Shown one piece after another: positions 1 through 7,244 of a stretch of DNA of 19,176 bases (the stretch's first letter is position 1; each line of letters opens with the position of its first letter). The notes beneath the pieces are model-generated. The model saw nothing but the letters and a program-made list of their open reading frames with translations, did not search any database and was not told where the DNA came from. Both the position numbers and the translations under genes were made by a program. The DNA comes from PUPG01 sp041686485 (GTDB lineage Bacteria > Bacteroidota > Bacteroidia > Bacteroidales > UBA7960). The DNA lies in contig JAWLDT010000052.1 of assembly GCA_041686485.1 (NCBI GenBank), forward strand, positions 1 through 19,176. Direction: 5' to 3'.

Positions 1-62
1 CCTTCCAGCTTCCAGCTTCGAGCTTTTTTTTCCTTCCAGCTTCCAGCTTCGAGCTTCGAGCT
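1..62 (-). repeat. Heptamer repeat array (gctcgaa/gctggaa family)
   Basis: Read on the minus strand, this stretch is built of 7-base units, gctcgaa and gctggaa, in two blocks separated by a run of eight A. It begins directly after the riboflavin synthase stop codon. Bases 32-61 are the exact reverse complement of 18671-18700. The array probably continues beyond the left edge. It encodes nothing recognisable, and its function is unknown. Confidence 0.9.
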
Positions 63-63
63 A

Positions 64-675
64 TTACTGTTTCTTCGCTTCAAAATGGGTCTCCAAAAGG
101 CGGGCAACATATTTGCCGATCACATCAAATTCAATATTCACCAGGGTTCCCGGCTTAAAATTACGGAAGTTGGTGTGCTCCCAGGTGAAAGGGATGATGG
201 CAATCGAGAACATATTGGGTTCCGAGTCAACGACGGTCATACTCACCCCGTTCACGGTTATTGAGCCTTTTTCAACCGTTATATTTTTAGGACCCGGATC
301 ATATTCAAAATAGGCCATCCAGCTTCCATCAAGTTCCAGAACCTTCGTACATACAGCAGTCTGGTCTACATGCCCCTGCACAATATGCCCGTCGAGCCGT
401 CCATCAGCACGCATACAGCGCTCCAGGTTGACCTCATAACCCAGTTCCCAGGCACGCATATTGGTTTTATCGAGGGTCTCCTGAATGGCCGTCATCTTAT
501 ACTGATTTTTCTCTTTGTTGACATCCACCGTGGTCAGACATATCCCGTCGTGGGCAATGCTTTGATCCACCTTCAACTCATTGGCAATGGAGGTTTCGAT
601 GGTAAAATGAATATTGCCACGGTCTTTCTCAATATTTACAACCTTACCGGTTGTTTCTACTATTCCTGTAAACAT
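64..675 (-). CDS. ribE: Riboflavin synthase (alpha chain)
   Basis: Catalyses dismutation of two 6,7-dimethyl-8-ribityllumazine molecules into riboflavin and the pyrimidinedione precursor, the last step of riboflavin synthesis, in the cytosol. The 203-residue protein starts with the family signature MFTGIVE and has the expected two tandem lumazine-binding barrels, roughly residues 1-97 and 98-195. The second begins with GHIVQGHVD (residues 96-104) and contains the internal repeat GSITVNGVSMTVVD (137-150), which mirrors IAHDGICLTTVDV (40-52) in the first barrel. Length is normal for the family. The ATG at 675 is supported by the MFTGIVE start and by a good Bacteroidota promoter about 45 bases upstream. 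The gene stands alone: lrp, upstream on the same strand, is separated from it by that promoter. No FMN riboswitch is evident in the short leader. Confidence 0.96.
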   Translation of the reverse strand: MFTGIVETTGKVVNIEKDRGNIHFTIETSIANELKVDQSIAHDGICLTTVDVNKEKNQYKMTAIQETLDKTNMRAWELGYEVNLERCMRADGRLDGHIVQGHVDQTAVCTKVLELDGSWMAYFEYDPGPKNITVEKGSITVNGVSMTVVDSEPNMFSIAIIPFTWEHTNFRNFKPGTLVNIEFDVIGKYVARLLETHFEAKKQ

Positions 676-718
676 GTTATTATCGGTTTATGGTTTTGAA
701 ATGAATATAAAACACTTA

Positions 719-748
719 CAAAGTTACGGGGATTTTGGTAAATCCCAA
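719..748 (-). promoter_or_regulatory. Promoter for riboflavin synthase
   Basis: On the minus strand a TTG (748-746) is followed after 19 bases by TAACTTTG (726-719). This fits the Bacteroidota sigma consensus TTG-N19-21-TAnnTTTG. The predicted start near 712 gives a leader of about 37 bases. An inverted repeat with 7-base arms and a 4-base loop (729-746) occupies the spacer and could be an operator, though that is a guess. Confidence 0.7.
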
Positions 749-824
749 CACGGACTTGCCGGTTGGATGATTACCAGGTTTTTGGATATCATCCCTTCAT
801 TAAAATACAACAGGGGGTTTCCTG

Positions 825-1316
825 CTAACCGGGCAAATTACCTTGCTGAACGGGCAGGGGCCGTTGAAAGCCTTCTTCCAGGGAAATATAGGTTTCGGTG
901 GCGCTCACGCCGGGAATTTTTTGAATCTGATCGACGATCACATTCTTCAGGTGCTCATTGTTTCGGGTAAAGACCTTGACAAACAGGGAGTATTTCCCGG
1001 AAATATGGTGACATTCAACGATTTCAGGAATTTCGCGGATTTGTTTAAACACTTCCTGGTGGGACATATCGGATGCCAGGTTCACCTGAATACCAATAAA
1101 CGCACATGTGATATACCCCAGTCCTTTGGGATCAAGGCAAAATCGCGAGCCTTCAATAATGCCGGCATCCTGCATTTTTTGCACACGTTGATGTACCGCA
1201 GCACCACTGACACCAACATTTCTGGCCACCTCAAGAAAGGGCATACGTGCATTCTCAGAAAGGATTTCGAGAATCTGTTTGTCAATGCGGTCAATGTGAA
1301 AACCTTTCTCCATCAT
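825..1316 (-). CDS. Lrp/AsnC family transcriptional regulator
   Basis: 163-residue DNA-binding regulator of the leucine-responsive (feast/famine) family. The N-terminal winged helix-turn-helix spans about residues 6-60 (IDKQILEILSENAR, then VARNVGVSGAAVHQRVQKM). The C-terminal RAM effector-binding domain runs from about 68 to 148. Such proteins act as dimers or octamers that sense amino acids. It is divergent from the sulfur amino acid PLP enzyme at 1473, with about 156 bases between the start codons. The same arrangement is known for mdeR-mdeA in Pseudomonas putida, where an Lrp-type protein controls methionine gamma-lyase, so local control of the neighbour and of itself is likely. ATG codons at 1316 and 1313 are adjacent and either may be used. 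The ligand cannot be read from the sequence. Confidence 0.92.
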   Translation of the reverse strand: MMEKGFHIDRIDKQILEILSENARMPFLEVARNVGVSGAAVHQRVQKMQDAGIIEGSRFCLDPKGLGYITCAFIGIQVNLASDMSHQEVFKQIREIPEIVECHHISGKYSLFVKVFTRNNEHLKNVIVDQIQKIPGVSATETYISLEEGFQRPLPVQQGNLPG

Positions 1317-1346
1317 TAATCATTTTTTGATTTAAAAAATACAACA

Positions 1347-1354
1347 CAAAAATA
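1347..1354 (-). promoter_or_regulatory. -7 box for the Lrp-family gene
   Basis: Minus-strand TATTTTTG (1354-1347) matches TAnnTTTG and predicts a start near 1340, about 24 bases before the ATG. No clear TTG lies at the -33 position, so this is a partial match, as expected for a gene that may need or resist a regulator. Confidence 0.5.
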
Positions 1355-1437
1355 CGCAATTTACTTTCATTCTGTAACCCATTAAAGGGTAAATACAATA
1401 AACTCTACAAAAAAAAGGTCTGTTTTTAAAATTTTAA

Positions 1438-1445
1438 TATTTTTG
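1438..1445 (+). promoter_or_regulatory. -7 box for the PLP-dependent enzyme
   Basis: TATTTTTG at 1438-1445 matches TAnnTTTG, with predicted transcription start near 1451. It overlaps the TTG codon at 1443, so that codon cannot be the translation start and the ATG at 1473 must be. The -33 element is weak. The 1355-1437 stretch between the two divergent -7 boxes is AT-rich and is where an Lrp-type protein would be expected to bind. Confidence 0.55.
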
Positions 1446-1472
1446 TTGTTGAAAACAGTAAAACAAAAAGAT

Positions 1473-2672
1473 ATGGCATTTGATCCGGCTTCACCTATTC
1501 AGGACTTACTCCAGTTTGGAGAATTTGGAGGGGTAAACCCTTCCATCACCGATTCGGCCACCTATACATTCCTGGAGGCCGAAACCATGGTAAACACTTT
1601 TCATGGAGAACAGGAAGGGTGTTTTTTATATTCCAGACACTGGAACCCTACCAACCGTTACCTTGCGGATGCCCTTGCGGCCATGGAGGGAACAGAAACA
1701 GCCTGGGTCACGGCTTCAGGCATGAGTGCCATCACGAGCACACTCCTGCAGCTGTGTGATTCGGGTGATCATATTGTGTCAAGCATGACAACATATGGCG
1801 GCACATTTGCTTTTCTGGCCAACTACCTGAAAAAATTCAATATTCAGGTGTCTTTTGTCGATATTACAAATCATGAAGAAGTCAAGAATGCCATACGCCC
1901 GGAGACGAAGCTGATTTATACCGAATCGGTTACCAATCCATTGCTGCAGGTATCGGATATTCCAGGGCTTTCCGAAATAACCCGTAAACATCAGATAAAG
2001 CTGGTGGTCGACAACACTTTTACCCCTATGATGATAACACCGGCCAGGTTGGGTGCTGATATCGTGGTGAACAGCCTGACAAAGTTTATTAACGGAAAAA
2101 ATGATTGTGTAGCAGGGGTCATCTGTGCTGACGAGGCTTTCGTGAACAGCCTGGCAGATGTTAACACAGGTACAGCCATGTTGCTGGGTCCTGTACTCGA
2201 CCCGATACGATCGTCAATGATTCATAAAAACCTGCATACCCTGCACATCAGGATGCAGCAACACAGCAAAAATGGGCTTTTCCTGGCAACCAAATTTAAA
2301 GATGCCGGTCTGAAGGTGATCTATCCGGGATTGGAAAACCACCCACAGCATACGCTGATGAAGGATCAAATGAACCCGGAGTTTGGTTTTGGCGGAATGA
2401 TCGCACTCGACATGGGGACTTCCGCGAATGCCACCGCCTTCATGGAAAAAATGCAGGATGAAGGCGTGGGTTACCTTGCAGTAAGCCTTGGTTATTTTAA
2501 AACACTGTTCAGCAACTCCGGTAAAAGCACTTCCAGCGAAGTACCTGAAGAAGTGCAGAGAGAAATGGGACTGTCAGACGGGCTGGTCAGGTTTTCTGTT
2601 GGCCTGGATCATGATATTGAAAGGAGCTGGCAAAAAATTTATCAATGCCTTAGTGAATTACACTATCTATAG
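1473..2672 (+). CDS. Cys/Met-metabolism PLP-dependent enzyme, methionine gamma-lyase-like
   Basis: 399-residue fold-type I PLP enzyme of the cystathionine gamma-synthase/beta-lyase/methionine gamma-lyase family, acting on sulfur amino acids in the cytosol. Visible landmarks are YSRHWNPT (53-60; the tyrosine and arginine bind phosphate from the partner subunit), SGM for cofactor binding (82-84), the stacking tyrosine of TYGG (107-110), the cofactor aspartate in VVDNTF (D180) and the Schiff-base lysine in SLTKF (K204). The C-terminal SLGYFKTLF and VRFSVGLDHD are the usual substrate-side motifs. The cysteine characteristic of Pseudomonas methionine gamma-lyase (YGCTF) is glycine here (G110), so lyase specificity is not proven; cystathionine lyase or synthase activity is possible. 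The divergent Lrp-type gene favours a degradative lyase. The ATG at 1473 was chosen because an upstream TTG lies inside the promoter. Confidence 0.85.
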   Translation: MAFDPASPIQDLLQFGEFGGVNPSITDSATYTFLEAETMVNTFHGEQEGCFLYSRHWNPTNRYLADALAAMEGTETAWVTASGMSAITSTLLQLCDSGDHIVSSMTTYGGTFAFLANYLKKFNIQVSFVDITNHEEVKNAIRPETKLIYTESVTNPLLQVSDIPGLSEITRKHQIKLVVDNTFTPMMITPARLGADIVVNSLTKFINGKNDCVAGVICADEAFVNSLADVNTGTAMLLGPVLDPIRSSMIHKNLHTLHIRMQQHSKNGLFLATKFKDAGLKVIYPGLENHPQHTLMKDQMNPEFGFGGMIALDMGTSANATAFMEKMQDEGVGYLAVSLGYFKTLFSNSGKSTSSEVPEEVQREMGLSDGLVRFSVGLDHDIERSWQKIYQCLSELHYL

Positions 2673-2881
2673 TTTTTCTCATATTCAGGAATTTTCATTA
2701 TCTTTGTATCCTCTTTGAAAAAAACGTACATTGTTAATAACTTTTAGGTTTTTTTTTCTTATCTTTAAAAACAAAATCAAAAAAATGAAGTTATCATTAT
2801 AGAAAGTTTAAGTTAATAAGGCTTATTACTTTGCACAGATAAGGATTCTTCATGTTGTTGTTTTGGTTAGTTGATTGGTGG
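2673..2881 (+). other. AT-rich spacer, possible small transcript
   Basis: About 209 bases without a convincing gene. It contains TATCTTTG (2699-2706), a good -7 match just after the PLP-enzyme stop. A weaker box, TTACTTTG (2826-2833), overlaps a perfect palindrome with 7-base arms (2814-2820 and 2822-2828). Either could start a short RNA ending at the terminator at 2882-2914. No known RNA family was recognised. Confidence 0.35.
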
Positions 2882-2914
2882 CCCCGGAGTATTGGTTTAC
2901 TCCGGGGTTTTTTT
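2882..2914 (+). terminator. Strong rho-independent terminator
   Basis: A perfect 10-base-pair stem (2882-2891 with 2898-2907, ccccggagta/tactccgggg) and a 6-base loop are followed by seven T (2908-2914). It acts in the plus direction, ending transcripts from the PLP-enzyme side just before the aminopeptidase stop codon. The same stem lies immediately after that gene's stop on the other strand, but without a T run. Confidence 0.92.
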
Positions 2915-2915
2915 A

Positions 2916-4313
2916 TTACCTGCTTCCGGTAGCCATTGCCTTTTCAACCTCTTCCACCGTTTTGGGAATGGGCTTACCAAGCACCCGGTAACCATCGGCT
3001 GTGACCAGTATATCATCCTCTATCCGAATGCCCCCAAATCCCAGGTACGTTTTTACCTTTTCATAGTCAATAAAATCCGTCAGTTTCTGTTCCTGCTCCC
3101 ACTTTTCCACCAACTCAGGAATAAAATAGATGCCCGGTTCCACGGTCACCACAAACCCTTCATGCAATTTACGACCAAAGCGAAGTGACGATTTGCCCAG
3201 CTCATCAGATCTGTTTACTTCATCATCATAACCAACATAATTTTCGCCAAGATCTTCCATGTCGTGGGCATCGAGGCCCATCATGTGTCCGAGACCATGG
3301 GGCATGAACAAGGCATGAGCACCCTGGTCAACAGCCGAAGCCACATCCCCTCGAATAAAACCAAGCTCTTTCAGCCCGCTGACAATGGTTTCAGCAGCAA
3401 GCATGTGAACGCTCTTAAAGGTCACACCAGGCTTTATGGCCTGTATAGCCTTGATTTGCGCATCAAGCACAATATTGTAAATCGCCTTCTGCTGCTCGCT
3501 GTATTGACCACTAACGGGACTTGTGCGGGTATGGTCGGTAGCATAGTGGCGTGGTGACTCTGCTCCGGCATCCATCAGCATCAGTTGTCCCTTTTCGAGT
3601 TTGTTTTTGTGAGAATGGTTGTGTAAGGTCTCACCATGAACCGAAAGGATTAACGGAAAAGATAGCATACCATCACCGGATAATGCGATACCTTCCACCA
3701 TTCCGGCTATCTGATGCTCATATACACCTGGTTTGGCCATCTTCATGGCAGTGGTATGCATCAGATGGGCCGTTTCGATCGCCTTTTCTATTTCGGCCAC
3801 CTCCTGGTCCTCTTTGACTGATCGAAGCGCTACGATAGCTTTGATCAGCGCCTCAGAAGCCTCCTCTTTCAAACCGTTGGCAGGTATACCAAGGAATTCC
3901 TCAAGCATCAGCTTGTTTTCTGCCCGGTAAGGAGGGGTGAAATGGATCTTCCGGCCCTCCTGTTGCGCTTTTGACAAGGTTTCCTTTAATGTTGAAAAAG
4001 GGAACGCCTTTTCAACACCTGCTTCGGCAGCCCGCTCTTTCATAGATGGCTGCGGCCCCATCCAGATAATATCATCCACCGTGACATCATCCCCGAAAAG
4101 GATCTCCTCACCGCTTTCAACATCAATAACACCGGCCAGCCCCTGCTGATCAAGACCGAAAAAGTAGAGAAAGTTGCTGTCCTGCCTGAATCGGTAGGTA
4201 TTATCAGCATAATTCATGGGAACATCCACATTACCCATGATCAATATTATACCATCCCGAACCTGTTCCCGAAGCTTTCCGCGCCGGTCTCTGTAAGTCT
4301 CTTTGCTAAACAT
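2916..4313 (-). CDS. pepP: Xaa-Pro aminopeptidase (aminopeptidase P, M24B)
   Basis: 465-residue metallopeptidase that removes the N-terminal residue from peptides with proline in second position; no signal peptide, so cytosolic. The N-terminal AMP_N (creatinase-like) domain covers about 1-140 and the pita-bread M24 domain about 175-445. All five expected dimetal ligands are visible: D248 (LMDAG), D260 (YATDHTRT), H343 (HGLGHMMG), E392 (VEPGIYF) and E432 (RIEDD). H350 in LDAHD matches the proton-shuttle position of E. coli PepP. Length is normal. The start MFSKETYRDRR at 4313 is a typical N-terminus for the family in this phylum. It is transcribed alone and divergently from sdhC; no clear consensus promoter was found upstream. 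Confidence 0.94.
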   Translation of the reverse strand: MFSKETYRDRRGKLREQVRDGIILIMGNVDVPMNYADNTYRFRQDSNFLYFFGLDQQGLAGVIDVESGEEILFGDDVTVDDIIWMGPQPSMKERAAEAGVEKAFPFSTLKETLSKAQQEGRKIHFTPPYRAENKLMLEEFLGIPANGLKEEASEALIKAIVALRSVKEDQEVAEIEKAIETAHLMHTTAMKMAKPGVYEHQIAGMVEGIALSGDGMLSFPLILSVHGETLHNHSHKNKLEKGQLMLMDAGAESPRHYATDHTRTSPVSGQYSEQQKAIYNIVLDAQIKAIQAIKPGVTFKSVHMLAAETIVSGLKELGFIRGDVASAVDQGAHALFMPHGLGHMMGLDAHDMEDLGENYVGYDDEVNRSDELGKSSLRFGRKLHEGFVVTVEPGIYFIPELVEKWEQEQKLTDFIDYEKVKTYLGFGGIRIEDDILVTADGYRVLGKPIPKTVEEVEKAMATGSR

Positions 4314-4426
4314 ATCACATCATTTTTTTTGCCTAAGCTATTATTGTTTCTGCTTTCGTTCAGATGTTAAAATTACAATAAAGCAACGATTCTTCAAATG
4401 CATTGCTTGATAAATAATGATAAACA

Positions 4427-4475
4427 GTGAACGGTGAACGGTGAACAGTGAACAGTGAACGGTGAACGGTGAACA
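4427..4475 (+). repeat. Heptamer repeat array (gtgaaca/gtgaacg)
   Basis: Seven uninterrupted 7-base units, each gtgaacg or gtgaaca, in the order g-g-a-a-g-g-a at the last base. They sit in the spacer between the divergent pepP and sdhC genes, upstream of the sdh promoter. The same unit recurs at 18706-18726 and 18770-18790. No protein or RNA is suggested. Confidence 0.93.
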
Positions 4476-4529
4476 GTGGTAACCCCGTGCAAACCGATAA
4501 TTTAGAAGCGTTTTAAATAAATACCTGCC

Positions 4530-4560
4530 TTGGAAACTATAAATATATCACATATATTTG
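4530..4560 (+). promoter_or_regulatory. Promoter for the sdhCAB operon
   Basis: TTG (4530-4532), a 20-base spacer and TATATTTG (4553-4560) match the Bacteroidota consensus well. Predicted start is near 4567, giving a leader of about 43 bases before the sdhC ATG. Confidence 0.75.
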
Positions 4561-4609
4561 GTGACAATCGTTAGCTTTATTTCTTTCAGCAACCATTAAG
4601 CCCACCCCT

Positions 4610-5272
4610 ATGAAAAAGCCTTTGCTCCCCTCTATCAGTCAAAAATTTATCATGGCCCTGGCGGGTATTTTTCTAATGTTATTCCTTATTATTCATCTGT
4701 CAACCAACCTGTTAATGCTGGCCGGAGATGGCGGCGACGCTTTTGGTGAGGCAGTGGACTTCCTGACATCAAACCCATTGATCAAAGTCACCGAATATGT
4801 CCTTTTTGCGGCTTTTCTGATTCACATCATCATTGGTTTTGCCTTACAGCTTCACAATTATTATTCCCGTCCGGTAAAATACCGAAAAAGCATTCGTTCT
4901 GACACCTCTGTCTTTTCCCGGTATATGTTTCATACCGGGATAATTATCCTCATTTTTCTGGTCATCCACCTGCTGAACTTTTTCTTCATCAGGACAGGTC
5001 TTGTGCCGGTACCGGATTATGCAGACAGCGCCCATGACTTTTATCCCGTGGCTGTCCGGTTATTTCAAAACCCCTGGTATTCGGCCATATATCTGGTTTC
5101 ATTTGTGTTTCTGGGTTTCCATCTGAAACACGCTTTTCAGTCAGCATTTCAGTCGCTGGGCCTGAACCATACAAAATACACCCCGGCAATTAAGGTGATC
5201 GGCCTGATATACGCACTTGTGATCAGTGTGGGGTTCGCTATTATACCGATTTATTTTTTCTTTTTCTATTGA
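4610..5272 (+). CDS. sdhC: Succinate dehydrogenase/fumarate reductase cytochrome b subunit (type B)
   Basis: 220-residue integral membrane anchor of succinate:quinone oxidoreductase. Five hydrophobic segments are visible, about 13-37, 60-80, 105-127, 155-177 and 193-218. This is the single-polypeptide, five-helix, di-heme type-B architecture of Wolinella FrdC and Bacillus SdhC. Histidines in the membrane segments, H29, H72, H120 and H171, are placed as the four axial heme b ligands. It passes electrons between the flavoprotein/iron-sulfur head and the quinone pool. It is first in the operon; sdhA follows after 34 bases. Whether the enzyme mainly oxidises succinate or reduces fumarate cannot be told from sequence; in fermentative Bacteroidota the homologue works as fumarate reductase. 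Confidence 0.93.
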   Translation: MKKPLLPSISQKFIMALAGIFLMLFLIIHLSTNLLMLAGDGGDAFGEAVDFLTSNPLIKVTEYVLFAAFLIHIIIGFALQLHNYYSRPVKYRKSIRSDTSVFSRYMFHTGIIILIFLVIHLLNFFFIRTGLVPVPDYADSAHDFYPVAVRLFQNPWYSAIYLVSFVFLGFHLKHAFQSAFQSLGLNHTKYTPAIKVIGLIYALVISVGFAIIPIYFFFFY

Positions 5273-5306
5273 TCTGAATTTGTCATCTTACCAAATACCA
5301 TAAGCT

Positions 5307-7226
5307 ATGCAACAGCTTGACGCAAAAATACCTGACGGTCCGTTGGCGGACAAATGGCGCCGTTATAAAGACAACCTTCGCCTGGTTAGTCCGGCAAACA
5401 AGAAAAAACTCGACATAATTGTTGTAGGCACTGGTTTGGCCGGGGCTTCCGCGGCCAGCTCGCTGGGAGAGCTGGGTTATAATGTAAAGGCCTTTTGTTT
5501 TCAGGACTCTCCGCGCCGGGCGCACTCTGTAGCAGCCCAGGGAGGGATCAATGCGGCCAAAAATTACAAGAACGACAATGATTCCACCTATCGTCTGTTT
5601 CATGATACCATCAAAGGAGGTGATTATCGCGCCCGCGAAGCCAATGTATACCGGGCCGCAGAGGTCAGCAATGATGTGATCGATCATTATACTGCGCTGG
5701 GTGTCCCATTTGCCCGCGACTATGGTGGAACACTTGATAATCGGTCTTTTGGCGGCGTGCAGGTGTCACGTACTTTTTATGCCAAAGGGCAGACCGGCCA
5801 GCAATGTTTACTCGGTGCTTATTCGTCGCTCAACAGGCAGATTGGGAAAGGTAAGGTTACCATGTTTCCCCGCCGCGACATGCTTGACGTAGTGGTTGTA
5901 GATGGGAAAGCCAGGGGGATCATCACCAGAAACCTGCTGACGGGTGAGCTGGAGCGACACGCTGCCCACGCCGTCGTACTGGCAACGGGCGGTTTTGGAA
6001 CCGTCTACTATTTATCCACCCTGGGTCTTGGCAGCAATGCCTCCGCCGCATGGAATGCACACAAAAAAGGGGCCCTCTTTGCCAACCCGAGCTTTATCCA
6101 GATCCATCCTACCAGCATCCCGGTTCTCAATGATTATCAATGCAAGCTAACGCTGATGTCGGAGTCGTTGCGGAACGACGGACGGGTATGGGTACCCAAA
6201 GAGAAAGGAGAAAAACGGCCTCCCAACGAGATACCGGAAGAAGAAAGGGATTATTACCTGGAGCGTAAGTACCCGGCGTTCGGGAACCTGGTGCCTCGCG
6301 ATGTGGCCTCCCGGGCTGCCAAAGAGCGGTGCGACGCCGGATATGGCGTTGGCGATACCGGCCTGTCGGTCTACCTTGACTTTAAAGATGCCATTAACAA
6401 ACAGGGGGAATCTGCCATCCGCGATAAATATGGCAATTTGTTTGAGATGTACGAAAAAATAACGGGTATCAGCCCCTATAAACAGCCTATGCGCATTTAT
6501 CCTGCCGGCCATTATACCATGGGTGGTTTATGGGTGGATTACAACCTGATGACAACCATTCCCGGCCTTTATGCCATCGGGGAGAGCAATTTTTCCGACC
6601 ATGGAGCCAACCGGTTGGGCGCCAACTCGTTGATGCAATGTAGCGGCGATGGCTACTTCATCCTGCCAAACACCATCAGCGACTACCTGGCGGATGATAT
6701 ACGCACCGGTAAGATCCCGACCGACCAGTCGGCCTTTGAAGAAGCCGAAAAAGCAGTTGCAGAACGCATACAACAGATCACCTCGGTGGGAGGAAAGCAA
6801 ACGGCCAGCTCTTTCCATAAAAGACTGGGCAAGATCATGTGGGACCACTGTGGCATGCGACGCGACAAGGAAGGACTCAAAAAAGGAATAGAGCTGCTCA
6901 ACGACCTGGAAAATGAGTTCTGGCAGCACATTTGTATACCGGGCTCTGAAAACGAACTAAACCCGGAACTGGAAAAAGCCTTAAAGGTGGCTGACTTCTT
7001 TGAGGTAGGCCGGCTGATGTGTGAGGATGCCCTGCAGCGGGAAGAATCCTGCGGTGCGCACTTCCGTGAAGAACATCAAACCGAAACCGGCGAAGCAAAG
7101 CGCAATGACAAAGAGTTTGCTTATGTGGCCGCCTGGGAGTACCAGGGTAACAAAGCCAAACCTGTTATGCATAAAGAACCTTTGACATTCGAATTTGTAG
7201 AATTGAAGGAAAGGAGTTACAAATAA
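5307..7226 (+). CDS. sdhA: Succinate dehydrogenase/fumarate reductase flavoprotein subunit
   Basis: 639-residue catalytic subunit interconverting succinate and fumarate. The dinucleotide fold is visible at VVGTGLAGASAA (39-50). The FAD-attachment histidine is H73 in HSVAAQGGI. Active-site elements are IQIHPTS (H267), the PRDVASR segment (330-336, containing the candidate proton-shuttle arginine) and PAGHYTMGG (H402). The C-terminal helical domain contains GMRRDKEGL. Two tracts, about 29-36 and 297-320, are loops typical of the type-B flavoprotein. Length fits the Bacteroidota/epsilonproteobacterial type rather than the shorter E. coli type. The ATG at 5307 sits 34 bases after sdhC, and sdhB follows after 18 bases, so the three are co-transcribed. 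The head faces the cytoplasm. Confidence 0.97.
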   Translation: MQQLDAKIPDGPLADKWRRYKDNLRLVSPANKKKLDIIVVGTGLAGASAASSLGELGYNVKAFCFQDSPRRAHSVAAQGGINAAKNYKNDNDSTYRLFHDTIKGGDYRAREANVYRAAEVSNDVIDHYTALGVPFARDYGGTLDNRSFGGVQVSRTFYAKGQTGQQCLLGAYSSLNRQIGKGKVTMFPRRDMLDVVVVDGKARGIITRNLLTGELERHAAHAVVLATGGFGTVYYLSTLGLGSNASAAWNAHKKGALFANPSFIQIHPTSIPVLNDYQCKLTLMSESLRNDGRVWVPKEKGEKRPPNEIPEEERDYYLERKYPAFGNLVPRDVASRAAKERCDAGYGVGDTGLSVYLDFKDAINKQGESAIRDKYGNLFEMYEKITGISPYKQPMRIYPAGHYTMGGLWVDYNLMTTIPGLYAIGESNFSDHGANRLGANSLMQCSGDGYFILPNTISDYLADDIRTGKIPTDQSAFEEAEKAVAERIQQITSVGGKQTASSFHKRLGKIMWDHCGMRRDKEGLKKGIELLNDLENEFWQHICIPGSENELNPELEKALKVADFFEVGRLMCEDALQREESCGAHFREEHQTETGEAKRNDKEFAYVAAWEYQGNKAKPVMHKEPLTFEFVELKERSYK

Positions 7227-7244
7227 CCCTTAACAGCCTGAAAC

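Noticed and set aside
729..746. Inverted repeat as a terminator for the Lrp gene
   Set aside because: No T run follows on either strand, and it sits inside the ribE promoter spacer, so an operator is the better guess.
1443..1472. TTG start that would extend the PLP enzyme by 10 residues
   Set aside because: The TTG overlaps the -7 promoter box; the ATG at 1473 gives the normal N-terminus.
2852..2932. Possible 26-codon leader peptide rich in Leu and Trp running into the terminator
   Set aside because: There is no amino acid biosynthesis gene downstream on the plus strand, and the frame crosses the terminator into aminopeptidase P. Probably chance.
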